A stretch of 64,000 nucleotides of DNA from Lentzea atacamensis (lineage in GTDB: Bacteria > Actinomycetota > Actinomycetes > Mycobacteriales > Pseudonocardiaceae): contig NZ_QLTT01000005.1 in assembly GCF_003269295.1 (NCBI RefSeq), positions 62,001-126,000 of the forward strand, written 5' to 3'. Positions within the stretch are counted from its first letter, which is position 1. Each line of letters starts with the position of its first letter. Below, piece by piece: positions 35,087-44,975 of the stretch. A program made the translations under genes and the position numbers. Below the pieces are notes generated by a model. The model made no database searches. It saw nothing but the letters and a program-made list of their open reading frames with translations, and was not told where the DNA came from.

Positions 35087-37996
35087 GTGCACGACGAACG
35101 CGCGCTGCTGGAAGAACGACTCAACCGCACTCTGAAGGAACGCATCCGCCCTGCGATCTACGGCGAGACGGCGCCGCTGGAGCTGGCCGTGTGGCACGTG
35201 CCGGACGAGCCCGTCCCTGTCGCCGAAGCGCTGCGGGCCACCTACGAACCGGTGAGCGTCGGCGACGCCTGGGGCGCGCCGTGGAGCACCAGCTGGTTCC
35301 GGCTGACCGGACGCGTTCCGCAGGCGTGGCAGGGCAAGCAGGTCGAGGTCGTGCTGGACCTGGGCTTCACCCACCCCGGCCCCGGTTTCCAGTCCGAGGG
35401 CCTCGCGTACAACGCCCAGGGCGAGCCGATCAAGGGCATCGAGCCGCGCAACACCCACCTGCCCGTCGACGGGTCCGAGGTCCACTTCTACCTGGAGGCC
35501 GCCGGCAACCCCACGATCCTCGACTTCCACCCGTTCCTGCCGACCCGGCTGGGCGACAAGGAAACCGCCGGCACCGAACCGCTGTACCGGATCCTCAAGG
35601 CTGAGCTCGCGGTGTTCCAGCCGCAGGTGTGGCACCTCATGCTCGACATCGAGGTGCTGCAGAGCCTGATGAAGGAGCTGCCGGACCACGACCCGCGCCG
35701 GCACAAGATCCTGCACGCGCTGGACCGGGCGATGGACGCGCTGGATCCGGGCGAGGTCGCCGCCACCGCCGACCTGGCCCGCGCCGAGCTCGAACCCGCG
35801 CTCTCGCTGCCCGCCACGGCCTCCGCGCACAAGGTGTCCGCCATCGGGCACGCGCACATCGACAGCGCCTGGCTGTGGCCGTTGAGGGAAACCGTCCGCA
35901 AGTGCGCCAGGACGTTCTCGAACGTCACCAGGCTGATGGACGAGTACCCGGACTTCTACTTCGCGTGCTCCCAGGCACAGCAGTACGCCTGGATGAAGGA
36001 CCACCACCCGCACGTGTGGGACCGGATCCGCGAGAAGGTCCGCAGTGGACAGTTCGTGCCGGTCGGCGGCATGTGGGTCGAGTCGGACACGAACATGCTT
36101 GGCGGCGAGGCGATGGCCCGCCAGCTCGTGCACGGCAAGCGCTTCTTCCTCGACAACTTCGGCGTCGAGACCGAGGAGGTGTGGCTGCCCGACTCGTTCG
36201 GCTACAGCGCGGCGCTCCCCCAGCTGATCAAGCTCTCCGGCTCGCGCTGGTTCCTCACCCAGAAGCTGTCGTGGAACCAGATCAACAAGTTCCCGCACCA
36301 CACGTTCTGGTGGGAGGGCATCGACGGCACGCGGATCTTCACGCACTTCCCGCCGGTCGACACCTACAACTCGACGCTCTCCGGTGAGGAGCTCGCCCGC
36401 GCCTCGCGCCAGTTCGCCGAGCACGCCAAGGCCTCCCGGTCGCTGGTGCCGTTCGGCTACGGCGACGGCGGTGGCGGCCCCACCCGCGAGATGATGGAGA
36501 CCGCGCACCGCGTCGCGAACCTCGAAGGCTCCCCGACGGTCAAGGTCGAGCCGCCGCGCGACTTCTTCCAGGCCGCGCAGGACGAGTACCCGGACGCACC
36601 GGTGTGGGCGGGTGAGCTGTACCTGGAGAAGCACCGCGCCACGTACACCACCCAGGCCAAGACCAAGCAGGGCAACCGTCGCAGCGAGCACCTGCTGCGC
36701 GAGGCCGAGCACTGGGCCACCGCCGCAGCACTCCACGGCCACGACTACCCGTACGACGAGCTCGACCGGTTGTGGAAGACCGTGCTGCTGCACCAGTTCC
36801 ACGACATCCTGCCCGGCAGCTCCATCGCCTGGGTGCATCGCGAGGCCGAGGCCACCTACGCCCGCGTGGCTTCCGAGCTGAAGGCGCTGACGGCCCGCGC
36901 CATCGACGCGATCAAGGGTGACGGCGAGGACGAGCTGACCTTTGACGTGCTAGGCAACAACGCACCGATGCCTTATGTGGCGCCGCAGAACGGCGTGCTG
37001 GACAACGGCCGGCTTCGCGTCACGATCGATGCCGACGGCATCGTGCTGTCCGTTCTGGACCTGGAGTCCGATCGGGAAGTGCTGCCCCCGCACGGGTTCG
37101 CCGGCATGCCACAGCTGCACCGCGACAACCCGAACCAGTGGGACGCCTGGGACATCGACCCGTTCTACCGCAACTGGAAGGCCGACCTGATCCCGTCCGA
37201 GCGGGTCGACGCGGCAGACGGCGTCGTGGTGCGCGCCAAGTTCGGCAACTCACGACTCGCCCAGACCATCCGCCTGCGCGAGGGCGCCAAGCAGGTCGAC
37301 TTCGAGACCGAGGTCGACTGGCAGGAACGCGAGAAGCTGCTCAAGATCGCGTTCCCGCTCGACCTGCGGGCCGAGGTCTCCACCGCGGAAACCCAGTTCG
37401 GCCACCTGCACCGCCCGGTGCACACCAACACCTCGTGGGAGGCCGCGAAGTTCGAGATCTGCGCCCACCGCTTCCTGCACGTCGGCGAACCCGGCTACGG
37501 CGTCGCGGTGGTCAACGACTCGACCTACGGCCACGAGGTCACCCGCACGACCCGTGAGGACGGCGGAACCACCACGACCGTGCGCCTGTCCCTGTTGCGC
37601 GCGCCGAGGTTCCCCGACCCCGAGACCGACCAGGGCGAGCATCGCTTCCGCTACGCGCTCGTGGTCGGCGCGGGCATCCCGGAAGCCATCGACGCCGGCT
37701 ACCGCATCAACCTGCCGCCGCAGACCGTCCGCGGTTCCCAGGCGCCAGAACCGTTGGTGTGCACGGACAACCCGGCGGTGCGGATCGAGGCCGTGAAGCT
37801 GGCCGACGATCGGTCGGGCGACGTCGTCGTCCGGCTCTACGAGGCGCATGGCGGTCGTGCCCGCGCGTCCATCAGCACTTCCTTCTCCTACCGCGGAATC
37901 CAGGAGACCGACCTGCTCGAACGGCCTCTCGGCGACGCGTCGGCGGAGATCGCGCTGCGGCCGTTCCAGGTGATCACCCTGCGTTTCGCCAGGTAG
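35087..37996 (+). CDS. Alpha-mannosidase, glycoside hydrolase family 38
   Basis: 969 residues with the GH38 plan: an N-terminal beta domain, then the catalytic barrel with the metal-binding HAHIDSAWLWP near residue 258, MWVESDTNMLGGEA, and the nucleophile aspartate in LPDSFGYSAALPQL (about residue 368). A middle three-helix domain (HQFHDILPGSSI) and C-terminal beta domains follow. It has no signal peptide and should remove alpha-linked mannose from imported glycans. The start GTG 35087 lies 4 bp after the GH5-like stop. With the LacI gene and transporter it defines a mannoside-use operon. Confidence 0.92.
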   Translation: MHDERALLEERLNRTLKERIRPAIYGETAPLELAVWHVPDEPVPVAEALRATYEPVSVGDAWGAPWSTSWFRLTGRVPQAWQGKQVEVVLDLGFTHPGPGFQSEGLAYNAQGEPIKGIEPRNTHLPVDGSEVHFYLEAAGNPTILDFHPFLPTRLGDKETAGTEPLYRILKAELAVFQPQVWHLMLDIEVLQSLMKELPDHDPRRHKILHALDRAMDALDPGEVAATADLARAELEPALSLPATASAHKVSAIGHAHIDSAWLWPLRETVRKCARTFSNVTRLMDEYPDFYFACSQAQQYAWMKDHHPHVWDRIREKVRSGQFVPVGGMWVESDTNMLGGEAMARQLVHGKRFFLDNFGVETEEVWLPDSFGYSAALPQLIKLSGSRWFLTQKLSWNQINKFPHHTFWWEGIDGTRIFTHFPPVDTYNSTLSGEELARASRQFAEHAKASRSLVPFGYGDGGGGPTREMMETAHRVANLEGSPTVKVEPPRDFFQAAQDEYPDAPVWAGELYLEKHRATYTTQAKTKQGNRRSEHLLREAEHWATAAALHGHDYPYDELDRLWKTVLLHQFHDILPGSSIAWVHREAEATYARVASELKALTARAIDAIKGDGEDELTFDVLGNNAPMPYVAPQNGVLDNGRLRVTIDADGIVLSVLDLESDREVLPPHGFAGMPQLHRDNPNQWDAWDIDPFYRNWKADLIPSERVDAADGVVVRAKFGNSRLAQTIRLREGAKQVDFETEVDWQEREKLLKIAFPLDLRAEVSTAETQFGHLHRPVHTNTSWEAAKFEICAHRFLHVGEPGYGVAVVNDSTYGHEVTRTTREDGGTTTTVRLSLLRAPRFPDPETDQGEHRFRYALVVGAGIPEAIDAGYRINLPPQTVRGSQAPEPLVCTDNPAVRIEAVKLADDRSGDVVVRLYEAHGGRARASISTSFSYRGIQETDLLERPLGDASAEIALRPFQVITLRFAR

Positions 37997-38014
37997 GCCG
38001 AACAGAGCAATTCA

Positions 38015-38043
38015 GGGCGGGGTGGGCAACCGACACCCCGCCC
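38015..38043. terminator. Hairpin after the mannoside operon
   Basis: A perfect 10-bp stem GGGCGGGGTG / CACCCCGCCC, 19 bp past the alpha-mannosidase stop. A ribosome site for the next gene (AGGAGG) lies 10 bp further on. Confidence 0.7.
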
Positions 38044-38061
38044 TTCGGCGTTAGGAGGCCG

Positions 38062-39398
38062 ATGCCCTCGCCGAGGACGGCAGGGCATGGGAAGAGTGGC
38101 AACTTTTCTCATGGCTTTTTGGAGATCGCGATCGCGGTGGTCGCCGCGGTCGCACTGGGAATGATCACACCTGGTGTCGCGCACGCGGCACCGCCCGCCA
38201 ACGACGACTTCGACGCGTCGACAGCGATCACCGCGCTGCCGTTCACCACGCAGGTCGACAGGACCGAGGCCACCAGGGCGCTCGACGACCCGGCCAACTG
38301 CGTGCAACGGCCCGCCGAGGGGTCCGTCTGGTTCCACCACACCGCCACCGAGAACGGCATCGTCCGCGTGAGCACGGACGGCAGCGATCTCGACGTGAAG
38401 CTGTCGGTGCTCCCGGAGCCCAACGACGCCATGGCCTCGGCGGCCACGACGACGGTGCCGGGCGACCACCAGCCCGACCTCACCCTCGCCACCGCCGAGC
38501 CGGGCGAGGCGCCGCCGAGCTGCGACACCGCGGCGACCCGATCGGTCTGGTACCGCTACACACCCCGGCCCGCGCCAAGTTCGTCCAGGTCTACGGCAAC
38601 GTGACCAGCGTGCACCGCGCAAGCGATCTGTCCGAGGTGGACTGTTCGACGCGCTGCTCGAGCGCGGCGTTCGCCGCGGCCGCGAACGAGACCTACCTGA
38701 TCTGGGCGGCCACGTCACCGGAGGGGTCCCCGTCGCCCTGCGGACCGCTCCGGACATCGCCCCCCGGCCTGTCCACGTGGCCCCAGACCCCGAACGTGCT
38801 GAGCGACACGACGCTCGGTGTGTCGACGGGCGACCCGATCTACCAGCCGCTCGCCAGCGGCACGATCGACCTCGGTGACGGCACCGTCCTGCGCACGAAC
38901 GGCGAACACGTCAAGCACCGCTTCACCAAGGACGGTGACTACCGGGTCACGGTCACCGCCACAACCACCGACGGCCGCACCGCCACGAGCATGCGGACGC
39001 TGAAGGTCCAGACGCACGACGTCTCGGTGGCCGGGCTGTCGGTCCCGTCCTCGGCGCGGGCGGGCCAGACCAAGCCGATCAAGGTGTCCGTGGCCAACAC
39101 CCACCACGACGAGGACGCCACCGTCGTCCTCTACCGGGTGGGTGCGAACAGCGAGGCGGAGAGGGAGATCGGCCGCCTCACCCAGCGCGTCGCGGCGTCG
39201 GCGCAGGGGCGGACCGAGTTCCCGTTCGCCTACTCCTACCGCGAGCAAGACGCGGCGGCGGGTCAGGTGACGTTCCGGGTGCGCGCCGAGCTGCCCGGCT
39301 ACGGATGGAACGCCGACGACAACGGTGACGACAACGAGGCGCGTGGCGCCACGGCCTCCGTCCGGCCCGCGTCCACCGCGAGCGCCAGGATCAACTAA
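38062..39398 (+). pseudogene. Secreted PKD-domain protein gene with a frameshift
   Basis: ATG 38062 behind AGGAGG opens a frame with a signal peptide (AIAVVAAVALGMITPGVAHAAP), then an extracellular module (PPANDDFDASTAI..., SVWFHH). The frame ends at 38604, while the downstream frame carries on naturally with KFVQVYGNVTSVHRASD, a PKD-like repeat (GDYRVTVTATTTDGRTA) and a CARDB-like module. The break is near 38563-38577 in a C/G-rich run and fits the loss of one base. As written, the product would be about 180 residues. It could be a true mutation or a sequencing error in the GC run. Confidence 0.65.
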
Positions 39399-39409
39399 CC
39401 GCAGGTAGA

Positions 39410-39450
39410 AGCCCTCGCGTCCCGACCCCTCAGGTCGTAGCGTGAGGGCT
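39410..39450. terminator. Hairpin after the PKD-domain gene
   Basis: AGCCCTCGCG pairs with CGTGAGGGCT (one G-T pair) around an inner CGACC/GGTCG stem, then TT. It is a probable terminator. Confidence 0.5.
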
Positions 39451-39579
39451 TTCGCGGGTCACCCTCAGCACCGGAGTAAGGGGTTTCGCGGCCGGGCCTT
39501 ACCTGATCTTCCGATGTGAGGGGCCACCCCTCAGCAGCAATCTCACTCTCGTCGGAAAACGAACTGAGGAGTGAGTCAG

Positions 39580-39756
39580 ATGGAGTGGACGCCCGAGGCG
39601 ATCAAGGCGGAGATCGACTACCGGCAGGCTGCCCTGCGGGACGACGCCCGCCGGGTCCGGGAGTACTACCGCAACGGCGGAAAGCCCCGCTCGTGGTGGC
39701 ACCGCATGACGCACAGGCACGAGCCTGAGGTCCCCAACGGACAACAGGCTGCCTGA
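39580..39756 (+). CDS. Small protein of unknown function, 58 residues
   Basis: MEWTPEAIKAEIDYRQAALR forms a likely amphipathic helix, followed by a basic Trp-containing segment (KPRSWWHRMTHRHE). ATG 39580 has TGAGGAG about nine bases upstream; GTG 39571 would add three residues. A strong terminator follows. No family is recognised. It stands alone between two transcription units, which suggests its own promoter in the 129 bp upstream. Confidence 0.55.
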   Translation: MEWTPEAIKAEIDYRQAALRDDARRVREYYRNGGKPRSWWHRMTHRHEPEVPNGQQAA

Positions 39757-39766
39757 TGCCGGGGGT

Positions 39767-39814
39767 AGTCGTGGGGTGGTTCCTCTCGTCCGGGAACCAC
39801 CCCACGACTTTTTT
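39767..39814. terminator. Strong bidirectional terminator
   Basis: AGTCGTGGGGTGGTTCC pairs perfectly over 17 bp with GGAACCACCCCACGACT, followed by TTTTT. It lies between the small gene and the convergent glycine betaine operon. Confidence 0.85.
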
Positions 39815-39835
39815 GCTTGGTCGAACCAGGGCGGG

Positions 39836-40789
39836 CTAGGCCTTGGGGAGCCAGGCCTTGACCTTGTCGCCGTTGGCCTCGACCCACTTCTTGGCCGCGT
39901 CCTCGGGCTTCATCTTGTCCTCGGCGATGTACTTCGCGACCGTGTTCTGGTCCTCGTTGGTCCACTTGAAGTTCTTGACCAGCTGGAACGCCGGGCCGTT
40001 CGCGTCGGCGAACTTCTTCGACACGATCTTGTCGAGGTCGTAGTCCGGGTAGTCGCAGGCGACCTTCTCGGCGTCGGCGTCACAGCCCGGCTTGTACTCG
40101 GGCAGCTTCACCTTCTCGAGCTTGATCTCGTTGAGCAGCCACTGCGGCGAGTAGAAGTAGCCGATGACCCACTTCTTGTCCTTCTCCGCCTGGCGGAAGG
40201 CCTGGATCAGCGCGGTCTCGCTGCCGCCGTAGACGACCTTGTAGTTGAGGTTCAGGTTCTTCACCAGAGCCTCGTCGTTGGTCACGAACGACGGGTCGCC
40301 GTCGAGCAGCTGGCCCTTGTCCCCGGACTCGGACGTCTTGAACTTGTCCGCGTACTTGTTGAGGTTGTTCCAGTCCAGGATGTCGGGGTGCTCCTTGGCG
40401 AGCCACGGCGGCACGTACCAGCCGATCTGCCCCTTCACACCCGTCGAGCCCGCGCTGACGGCGGTCTTCTGCTCGTCGATGTACTTCTTGCGCAGGTCGT
40501 CGTGGCCCCAGTTCTCGACCACGGCGTCGACCTCACCGGTGCCGAAGCCCTGCCACGCGACCTCTTCCTTGAGCTCCTTCTTCGTGACCTTGCACTTGAG
40601 CTCCTTCTCGGCCACGTACGCGAGCACCGCCGCGTTTGCCTCGTAACCCACCCACGGGTTGATCGCGAGGTTGAACGTGCCGCAGTCGCCGGCCGCACCC
40701 GAAGAAGAGTCGCCGACCTTGGCGCCACTGCAGCCGGCCAGCGCGAGTGCTCCTACGAGCACCGCTCCCAGCACGTTGTGCCTTGCCAC
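39836..40789 (-). CDS. Glycine betaine-type ABC substrate-binding lipoprotein 1
   Basis: 317 residues. The signal VLGAVLVGALALAGCSG carries a lipobox (LAGC). The mature domain is an OpuAC/ProX-like binder: INPWVGYEANAAVLAYVAEK, VVENWGHDDL and GWYVPPWLAKEHPDI. It should bind glycine betaine, proline betaine or choline. GTG 40789 has GGAGG seven bases upstream; a longer frame to 42820 is a shadow of the permease gene. It closes the minus-strand operon ATPase-permease-binder. Confidence 0.92.
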   Translation of the reverse strand: MARHNVLGAVLVGALALAGCSGAKVGDSSSGAAGDCGTFNLAINPWVGYEANAAVLAYVAEKELKCKVTKKELKEEVAWQGFGTGEVDAVVENWGHDDLRKKYIDEQKTAVSAGSTGVKGQIGWYVPPWLAKEHPDILDWNNLNKYADKFKTSESGDKGQLLDGDPSFVTNDEALVKNLNLNYKVVYGGSETALIQAFRQAEKDKKWVIGYFYSPQWLLNEIKLEKVKLPEYKPGCDADAEKVACDYPDYDLDKIVSKKFADANGPAFQLVKNFKWTNEDQNTVAKYIAEDKMKPEDAAKKWVEANGDKVKAWLPKA

Positions 40790-40800
40790 TTCCAGACCTC

Positions 40801-42774
40801 CTAGTTGGTCCACCGCTTGGCGGCCGCCTGGGTGAGGCGGTCGAGCATCACGCCCAGCACGACGATCGCGACACCGGCCGCGAGCCCCTTGCCGTACAAC
40901 TGGCCCTGAGAGAACCCGGCGACGACGTCGTAGCCGAGCGCGCCGGCGCCGACGAGACCGCCGACGACGACCATCGAGAGCACGTAGATCAGTCCCTGGT
41001 TGGCGGCGAGCGTCAACGCCCGGCGCGCCATCGGCAGCTGCACCTTCACAATCGTCTGCCACGAGCTCGAGCCCAGCGCCGTGGCCGCCTCGACGGTCGC
41101 GGGCGACACCGCGCGGACGCCGTCCGCGATGATCTTGATGGCGACCGGGGCCGCGAACACCACGGCCGCGATGATCGCGGTGAACCGCGAAGCCGAGAAC
41201 AACGCGAGGAACGGCACCAGGTACACGAACGCGGGCATCACCTGGCCCGCGTCGAGGACCGGCCGGATGACCCGGTCCGCGCGCCTGCTGCGGCCCATCC
41301 ACACGCCGACCACGACGCCGAGGACCATCACCAGGATCGTGGCGACCAGCGTGGACGCCAGCGTGATCATCGAGTCCTGCCACAGCCCGGTCGCGACCAG
41401 CAGACCGAGGCACACAGCGGACACCACGGCCGGCCTGAGGCCACCGATCAGGAACGAGAACGCGACGATCACCAGCGCCACCACGAACCACGGCGACTCG
41501 GCGAGCAGCGCCTGCAGCGGGTTGATCAGGGCGAGCGTGACGAAATCCTTGAAGCCACCCGTGATCACCGGCAGCGAGTCCTGCACCCACTCCGTCACGG
41601 CCGTCGCGCCCTGCCGGATCGAGCTGCCGATCTCCACGTCCGACTGGAACTCCGCCGCCCACAGGTAGGTGTAGGAGAGGTAGACCGCGACGCCGGTGAC
41701 GCCGAGACCGCCGAACATCGCCCAGCGCGGCAGCTTCCGGCGTTCGGTGGCGGCGGTCGTCACGCGGTCCAGCACGATCGCCAGCACCACGATCGCGAGG
41801 CCCGCGTTGAACGCCGTGCCGACGTCGAGCGTCTGCAACGCCTTCACGACGGTCTTGCCCAGGCCCGGCGCGTCGATCAGCGCGGCGATGGTGACCATCG
41901 ACAGCGCGGCCATGATCGTCTGGTTGATGCCGAGCACGATCGTCTTGCGCGCGGACGGCAACAGCACCTTGACCAGTGTCTGCTGCCAGGTCGCGCCGAG
42001 GGACTCGCTCGCCTCGACGGTGTTGTGCGGCACCGAGCGGATGGCGTGCGCGGTGATCCGGATGGCGGGCGGCGCCGCGTAGATCAGCGTGGCGATCGTC
42101 GCCGAGGCCGGACCGATCAAGAAGAACAGCGTCAACGGTGCCAAGTAGACGAACGTCGGCATCGTCTGCATGAAGTCGAGCACCGGCGTAATGACCCGGT
42201 GGGCCCGATCGGACAGTCCCGCCCAGACGCCCAGCGGAATGCCGAACAGCAACGAGATCACGACCGCGGCGAGCGTCAGCGAGAGCGTGTCCATGCTCTC
42301 CTGCCACAACCCCTGCAGACCGAGGAACACGAAGCCCGCGACGGCGAGCAGCGCGACCCGCCACCCGGCCACCACCAGGCTGACGAAACCCGCGATCGCG
42401 ACCACGCCGAGCCAGCCGATCACCGGCACGGGCCGCCCGAACGACGGCTGCGCGATCAACGCCTGCACGAACGTCACGAACTCGTCGATGACGAACCGGA
42501 TCTCGTTGAAGAAGTACAGGAACAGCGGGTTGGAGTTCCTGGACGCGCCCACCGCGTCGTTGACGCTGTTGATCCAGCGGTGCAGCGGGGTCAGCGCGGA
42601 GGCGTCCAGCGACAGCGTCCCGACGTTGCGGAACACGAGCCACAGCACCAGCCAGGCCAGCACGATCCCACCGGCGATCAGGGCCTTGGACCGGTAGATC
42701 GGGCGCGAACCCTGCTGTGGCCCCGGTTGCGACACCTGTGGTGGCGCTTGCTGGGGCTCGGCAACGGCGACCAT
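40801..42774 (-). CDS. Glycine betaine-type ABC permease with two fused domains
   Basis: 657 residues. Two complete ProW-like permease domains are joined, each with the EAA-type loop and a T-x-P-x-F-x-Y segment (QTMPTFVYLAPL in the first, GQVMPAFVYLVPF in the second). One chain therefore supplies both halves of the channel, as in other actinobacterial osmoprotectant systems. ATG 42774 is preferred because GGGGAGG is just upstream and the ATPase stop overlaps it (TGATG); GTG 42777 is the alternative. Confidence 0.92.
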   Translation of the reverse strand: MVAVAEPQQAPPQVSQPGPQQGSRPIYRSKALIAGGIVLAWLVLWLVFRNVGTLSLDASALTPLHRWINSVNDAVGASRNSNPLFLYFFNEIRFVIDEFVTFVQALIAQPSFGRPVPVIGWLGVVAIAGFVSLVVAGWRVALLAVAGFVFLGLQGLWQESMDTLSLTLAAVVISLLFGIPLGVWAGLSDRAHRVITPVLDFMQTMPTFVYLAPLTLFFLIGPASATIATLIYAAPPAIRITAHAIRSVPHNTVEASESLGATWQQTLVKVLLPSARKTIVLGINQTIMAALSMVTIAALIDAPGLGKTVVKALQTLDVGTAFNAGLAIVVLAIVLDRVTTAATERRKLPRWAMFGGLGVTGVAVYLSYTYLWAAEFQSDVEIGSSIRQGATAVTEWVQDSLPVITGGFKDFVTLALINPLQALLAESPWFVVALVIVAFSFLIGGLRPAVVSAVCLGLLVATGLWQDSMITLASTLVATILVMVLGVVVGVWMGRSRRADRVIRPVLDAGQVMPAFVYLVPFLALFSASRFTAIIAAVVFAAPVAIKIIADGVRAVSPATVEAATALGSSSWQTIVKVQLPMARRALTLAANQGLIYVLSMVVVGGLVGAGALGYDVVAGFSQGQLYGKGLAAGVAIVVLGVMLDRLTQAAAKRWTN

Positions 42775-43856
42775 CACGCCTCCCCGGCGACGACCCCGAG
42801 GATCTCCTCGTCCGCCACAACGCCGAGCAGTTCGCCGTCCCGCACGACCTTCACCGGCTTGTCCGCGCTGAGCACGCTGCGCACGGCTTCCCGCACAACG
42901 GTTTCCGGCGGGAGCTCCGGCCCGTCCAGCTCGTCCTCCGGACGCGGCGGACGCATGATCCACTTCAGGGTCAGCACGTGCGAGCGCGGCACGTCCTTGA
43001 CGAAGTCGCGCACGTAGTCGTCCGCGGGCGCGCCGACGAGCTCGTCACCGGTGCCGACCTGCACGACCTGGCCGTCACGCATGATCAGGATCCGGTCGCC
43101 GAGCTTGAGCGCCTCGCTCAGGTCGTGGGTGATGAAGACCATCGTCTTGCCGACCTCGCGGTGCAACCTGATGACCTCGGACTGCATGTCGCGCCGGATC
43201 AGCGGGTCGAGTGCGGAGAAAGGTTCGTCGAAGAACAGAACATCGGGATCACCGGCGAGCGCGCGCGCAAGACCGACGCGCTGCTGCATGCCGCCGGAGA
43301 GCTGGTCCGGATAGGACTTCTCGTAGCCGGTGAGGCCCACGAGGTCGATCACTTCCTGTGACCGCTCTCCTCGTTTCGCCCGTGGTACCCCACGGATTTC
43401 CAGCCCGTAACCGACGTTGTCGGCGACAGTGCGGTGCGGGAGCAGACCGAAGTGCTGGAACACCATGGAGAACTTGTTCCTGCGCAGGTCACGCAGACGC
43501 TTGGCGTCCGCTTCGAGGATGTCCTCACCCTCGAACATGATCGTGCCCGCCGTGGGTTCGACGAGTCTCGTGAGACAACGGACCAGTGTGGACTTGCCCG
43601 AGCCGGACAGTCCCATGACCACGAACATCTCACCCGGAGCGACATCGAAGTCCACTCCGCGCACAGCGGCGACGGCACCTGTGCGATCCATCAGCTCCTG
43701 GCGCGACAACGACTTCAGCTCGTCGGATGCCACCACTTGAGATGCATTGGAGCCAAATACTTTCCACAGGTTCCCGACCGAAATCACGGGATCCACGTTC
43801 AAACCACTCCGACCTGTTGCGGACTGCGCACACCGTTTCTCGATGCGCGACAGCAT
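42774..43856 (-). CDS. Glycine betaine-type ABC transporter ATPase
   Basis: 360 residues. Walker [10 protein letters not shown], the Q-loop [13 protein letters not shown], signature LSGGMQQR, Walker [15 protein letters not shown] and switch H in [10 protein letters not shown]. Its N-terminus [13 protein letters not shown] and C-terminal CBS-like part ([21 protein letters not shown]) are those of OpuAA/ProV, which often senses ionic strength. ATG 43856 has GAGGG upstream; GTG 43796 would start closer to the family's usual N-terminus. It leads the operon; the second binder diverges on the plus strand. Confidence 0.9.
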   Translation of the reverse strand: MLSRIEKRCAQSATGRSGLNVDPVISVGNLWKVFGSNASQVVASDELKSLSRQELMDRTGAVAAVRGVDFDVAPGEMFVVMGLSGSGKSTLVRCLTRLVEPTAGTIMFEGEDILEADAKRLRDLRRNKFSMVFQHFGLLPHRTVADNVGYGLEIRGVPRAKRGERSQEVIDLVGLTGYEKSYPDQLSGGMQQRVGLARALAGDPDVLFFDEPFSALDPLIRRDMQSEVIRLHREVGKTMVFITHDLSEALKLGDRILIMRDGQVVQVGTGDELVGAPADDYVRDFVKDVPRSHVLTLKWIMRPPRPEDELDGPELPPETVVREAVRSVLSADKPVKVVRDGELLGVVADEEILGVVAGEA

Positions 43857-44006
43857 TGACCCTCACACGGGTACGGTCAAGGGCTGATACATATTCAGTC
43901 CTTTGTGGACAACCAATCATCCCATGACTTGACTGTCATCGTTCGGACGGGAAAAGCTGAACTGAGCGGTCTCCTGCACCGCCATCCCCTCGACGAGGAG
44001 CTGTTC
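43857..44006. promoter_or_regulatory. Divergent promoter region of the osmolyte transporter
   Basis: 150 bp between two divergent starts. On the minus strand TTGTCC and TATCAG are 17 bases apart, a plausible sigma-A promoter. A TTGACT on the plus strand may be the -35 for the second binding protein. No riboswitch is recognisable. Confidence 0.35.
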
Positions 44007-44975
44007 GTGCAAGCCCCCAGAATCGCTCTGGCAATGACGTTCGTGTTGACAATTGCCGGTTGTGGCAGTGGATCGACGTCATCATCACCGCGCTCCAGTT
44101 CGGCGGCACCGACCGAGCCCTGCGACTCGATCACCATCGCAGTCAACCCCTGGGTCGGCTACGAGGCAAATGCCGCAGTGATCGGCTATTTGGCCGAGAA
44201 GCGACTCGGCTGCAAGGTCACGAAGAAGGAAGTCGACGAGCAGACCGCCTGGCAGGGCCTCGACTCCGGCGAGATCGACGTGATCCTCGAGAACTGGGGT
44301 CACGAAGACCTGAAGCAGAAGTACATCGAGGAGAAGCGCACCGCAGTCAGGGTCGGCCCGACCGGCAACAAGGGCGTGATCGGCTGGTACGTGCCGCCGT
44401 GGATGAAGAAGACCTACCCGGACATCACGAACTGGCAGAACCTCAACAAGTACGCGGAACTGTTCAAGACCGCGCAGTCCGAGGGCAAGGGCCAGGTGCT
44501 CGACGGCGACCCCTCGTACGTGACCAACGACGAGGCTCTGGTGAAGAACCTGAACCTCAACTACAAGGTCGTCTACGCGGGCAACGAGCAGGCGCTGATC
44601 AAGGCGTTCCGCCAGGCGGAGGAGAAGAAGACGCCGCTGATCGGCTACTTCTTCGAACCGCAGTGGCTGCACCTCGACATCGAGCTCGTCAAGGTCGACC
44701 TGCCCGAGTACAAGGCGGGCTGTGACGCCGACGCGGCCAAGGTCGCCTGCGACTACCCGCGTTACGAGCTCGACAAGATCGCTTCCAAGAAGTTCATGGA
44801 CAAGGGCGGCCCGGCGGCCAGGCTGATCCAGAACTTCCAGTGGAGCAACGACGAACAGGACGCGGTCGCGTCGTTCATCGCGAAGTACAAGATGTCGCCG
44901 GACGAGGCGGCACGGCGGTGGATCGAGGCGAACCCCGACCGCGTCGACGACTGGCTCACGAAGGCCAAGCCCTAG
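44007..44975 (+). CDS. Glycine betaine-type ABC substrate-binding lipoprotein 2
   Basis: 322 residues and clearly paralogous to the binder at 39836: NPWVGYEANAAVIGYLAEK, ILENWGHEDL, GWYVPPWMKKTYPDI, with a lipobox in LTIAGCGSG. GTG 44007 follows GAGGAG seven bases upstream; a frame opening at 43905 would put 34 hydrophilic residues before the signal. It has no transporter genes of its own and faces away from the operon, so it probably shares the permease with binder 1. Its TAG stop lies inside a palindromic repeat. Confidence 0.92.
   Translation: MQAPRIALAMTFVLTIAGCGSGSTSSSPRSSSAAPTEPCDSITIAVNPWVGYEANAAVIGYLAEKRLGCKVTKKEVDEQTAWQGLDSGEIDVILENWGHEDLKQKYIEEKRTAVRVGPTGNKGVIGWYVPPWMKKTYPDITNWQNLNKYAELFKTAQSEGKGQVLDGDPSYVTNDEALVKNLNLNYKVVYAGNEQALIKAFRQAEEKKTPLIGYFFEPQWLHLDIELVKVDLPEYKAGCDADAAKVACDYPRYELDKIASKKFMDKGGPAARLIQNFQWSNDEQDAVASFIAKYKMSPDEAARRWIEANPDRVDDWLTKAKP

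Noticed and set aside
34976-36838. A 620-codon minus-strand frame opposite the GH5-like/GH38 genes
   Set aside because: It is explained as the complement of the glycosidase genes, which carry catalytic motifs.
39836-42820. A 994-codon minus-strand frame covering two genes
   Set aside because: Only the last 317 codons match a binding protein; the rest is an Arg/Gly-rich shadow of the permease gene, and GGAGG before GTG 40789 marks the real start.
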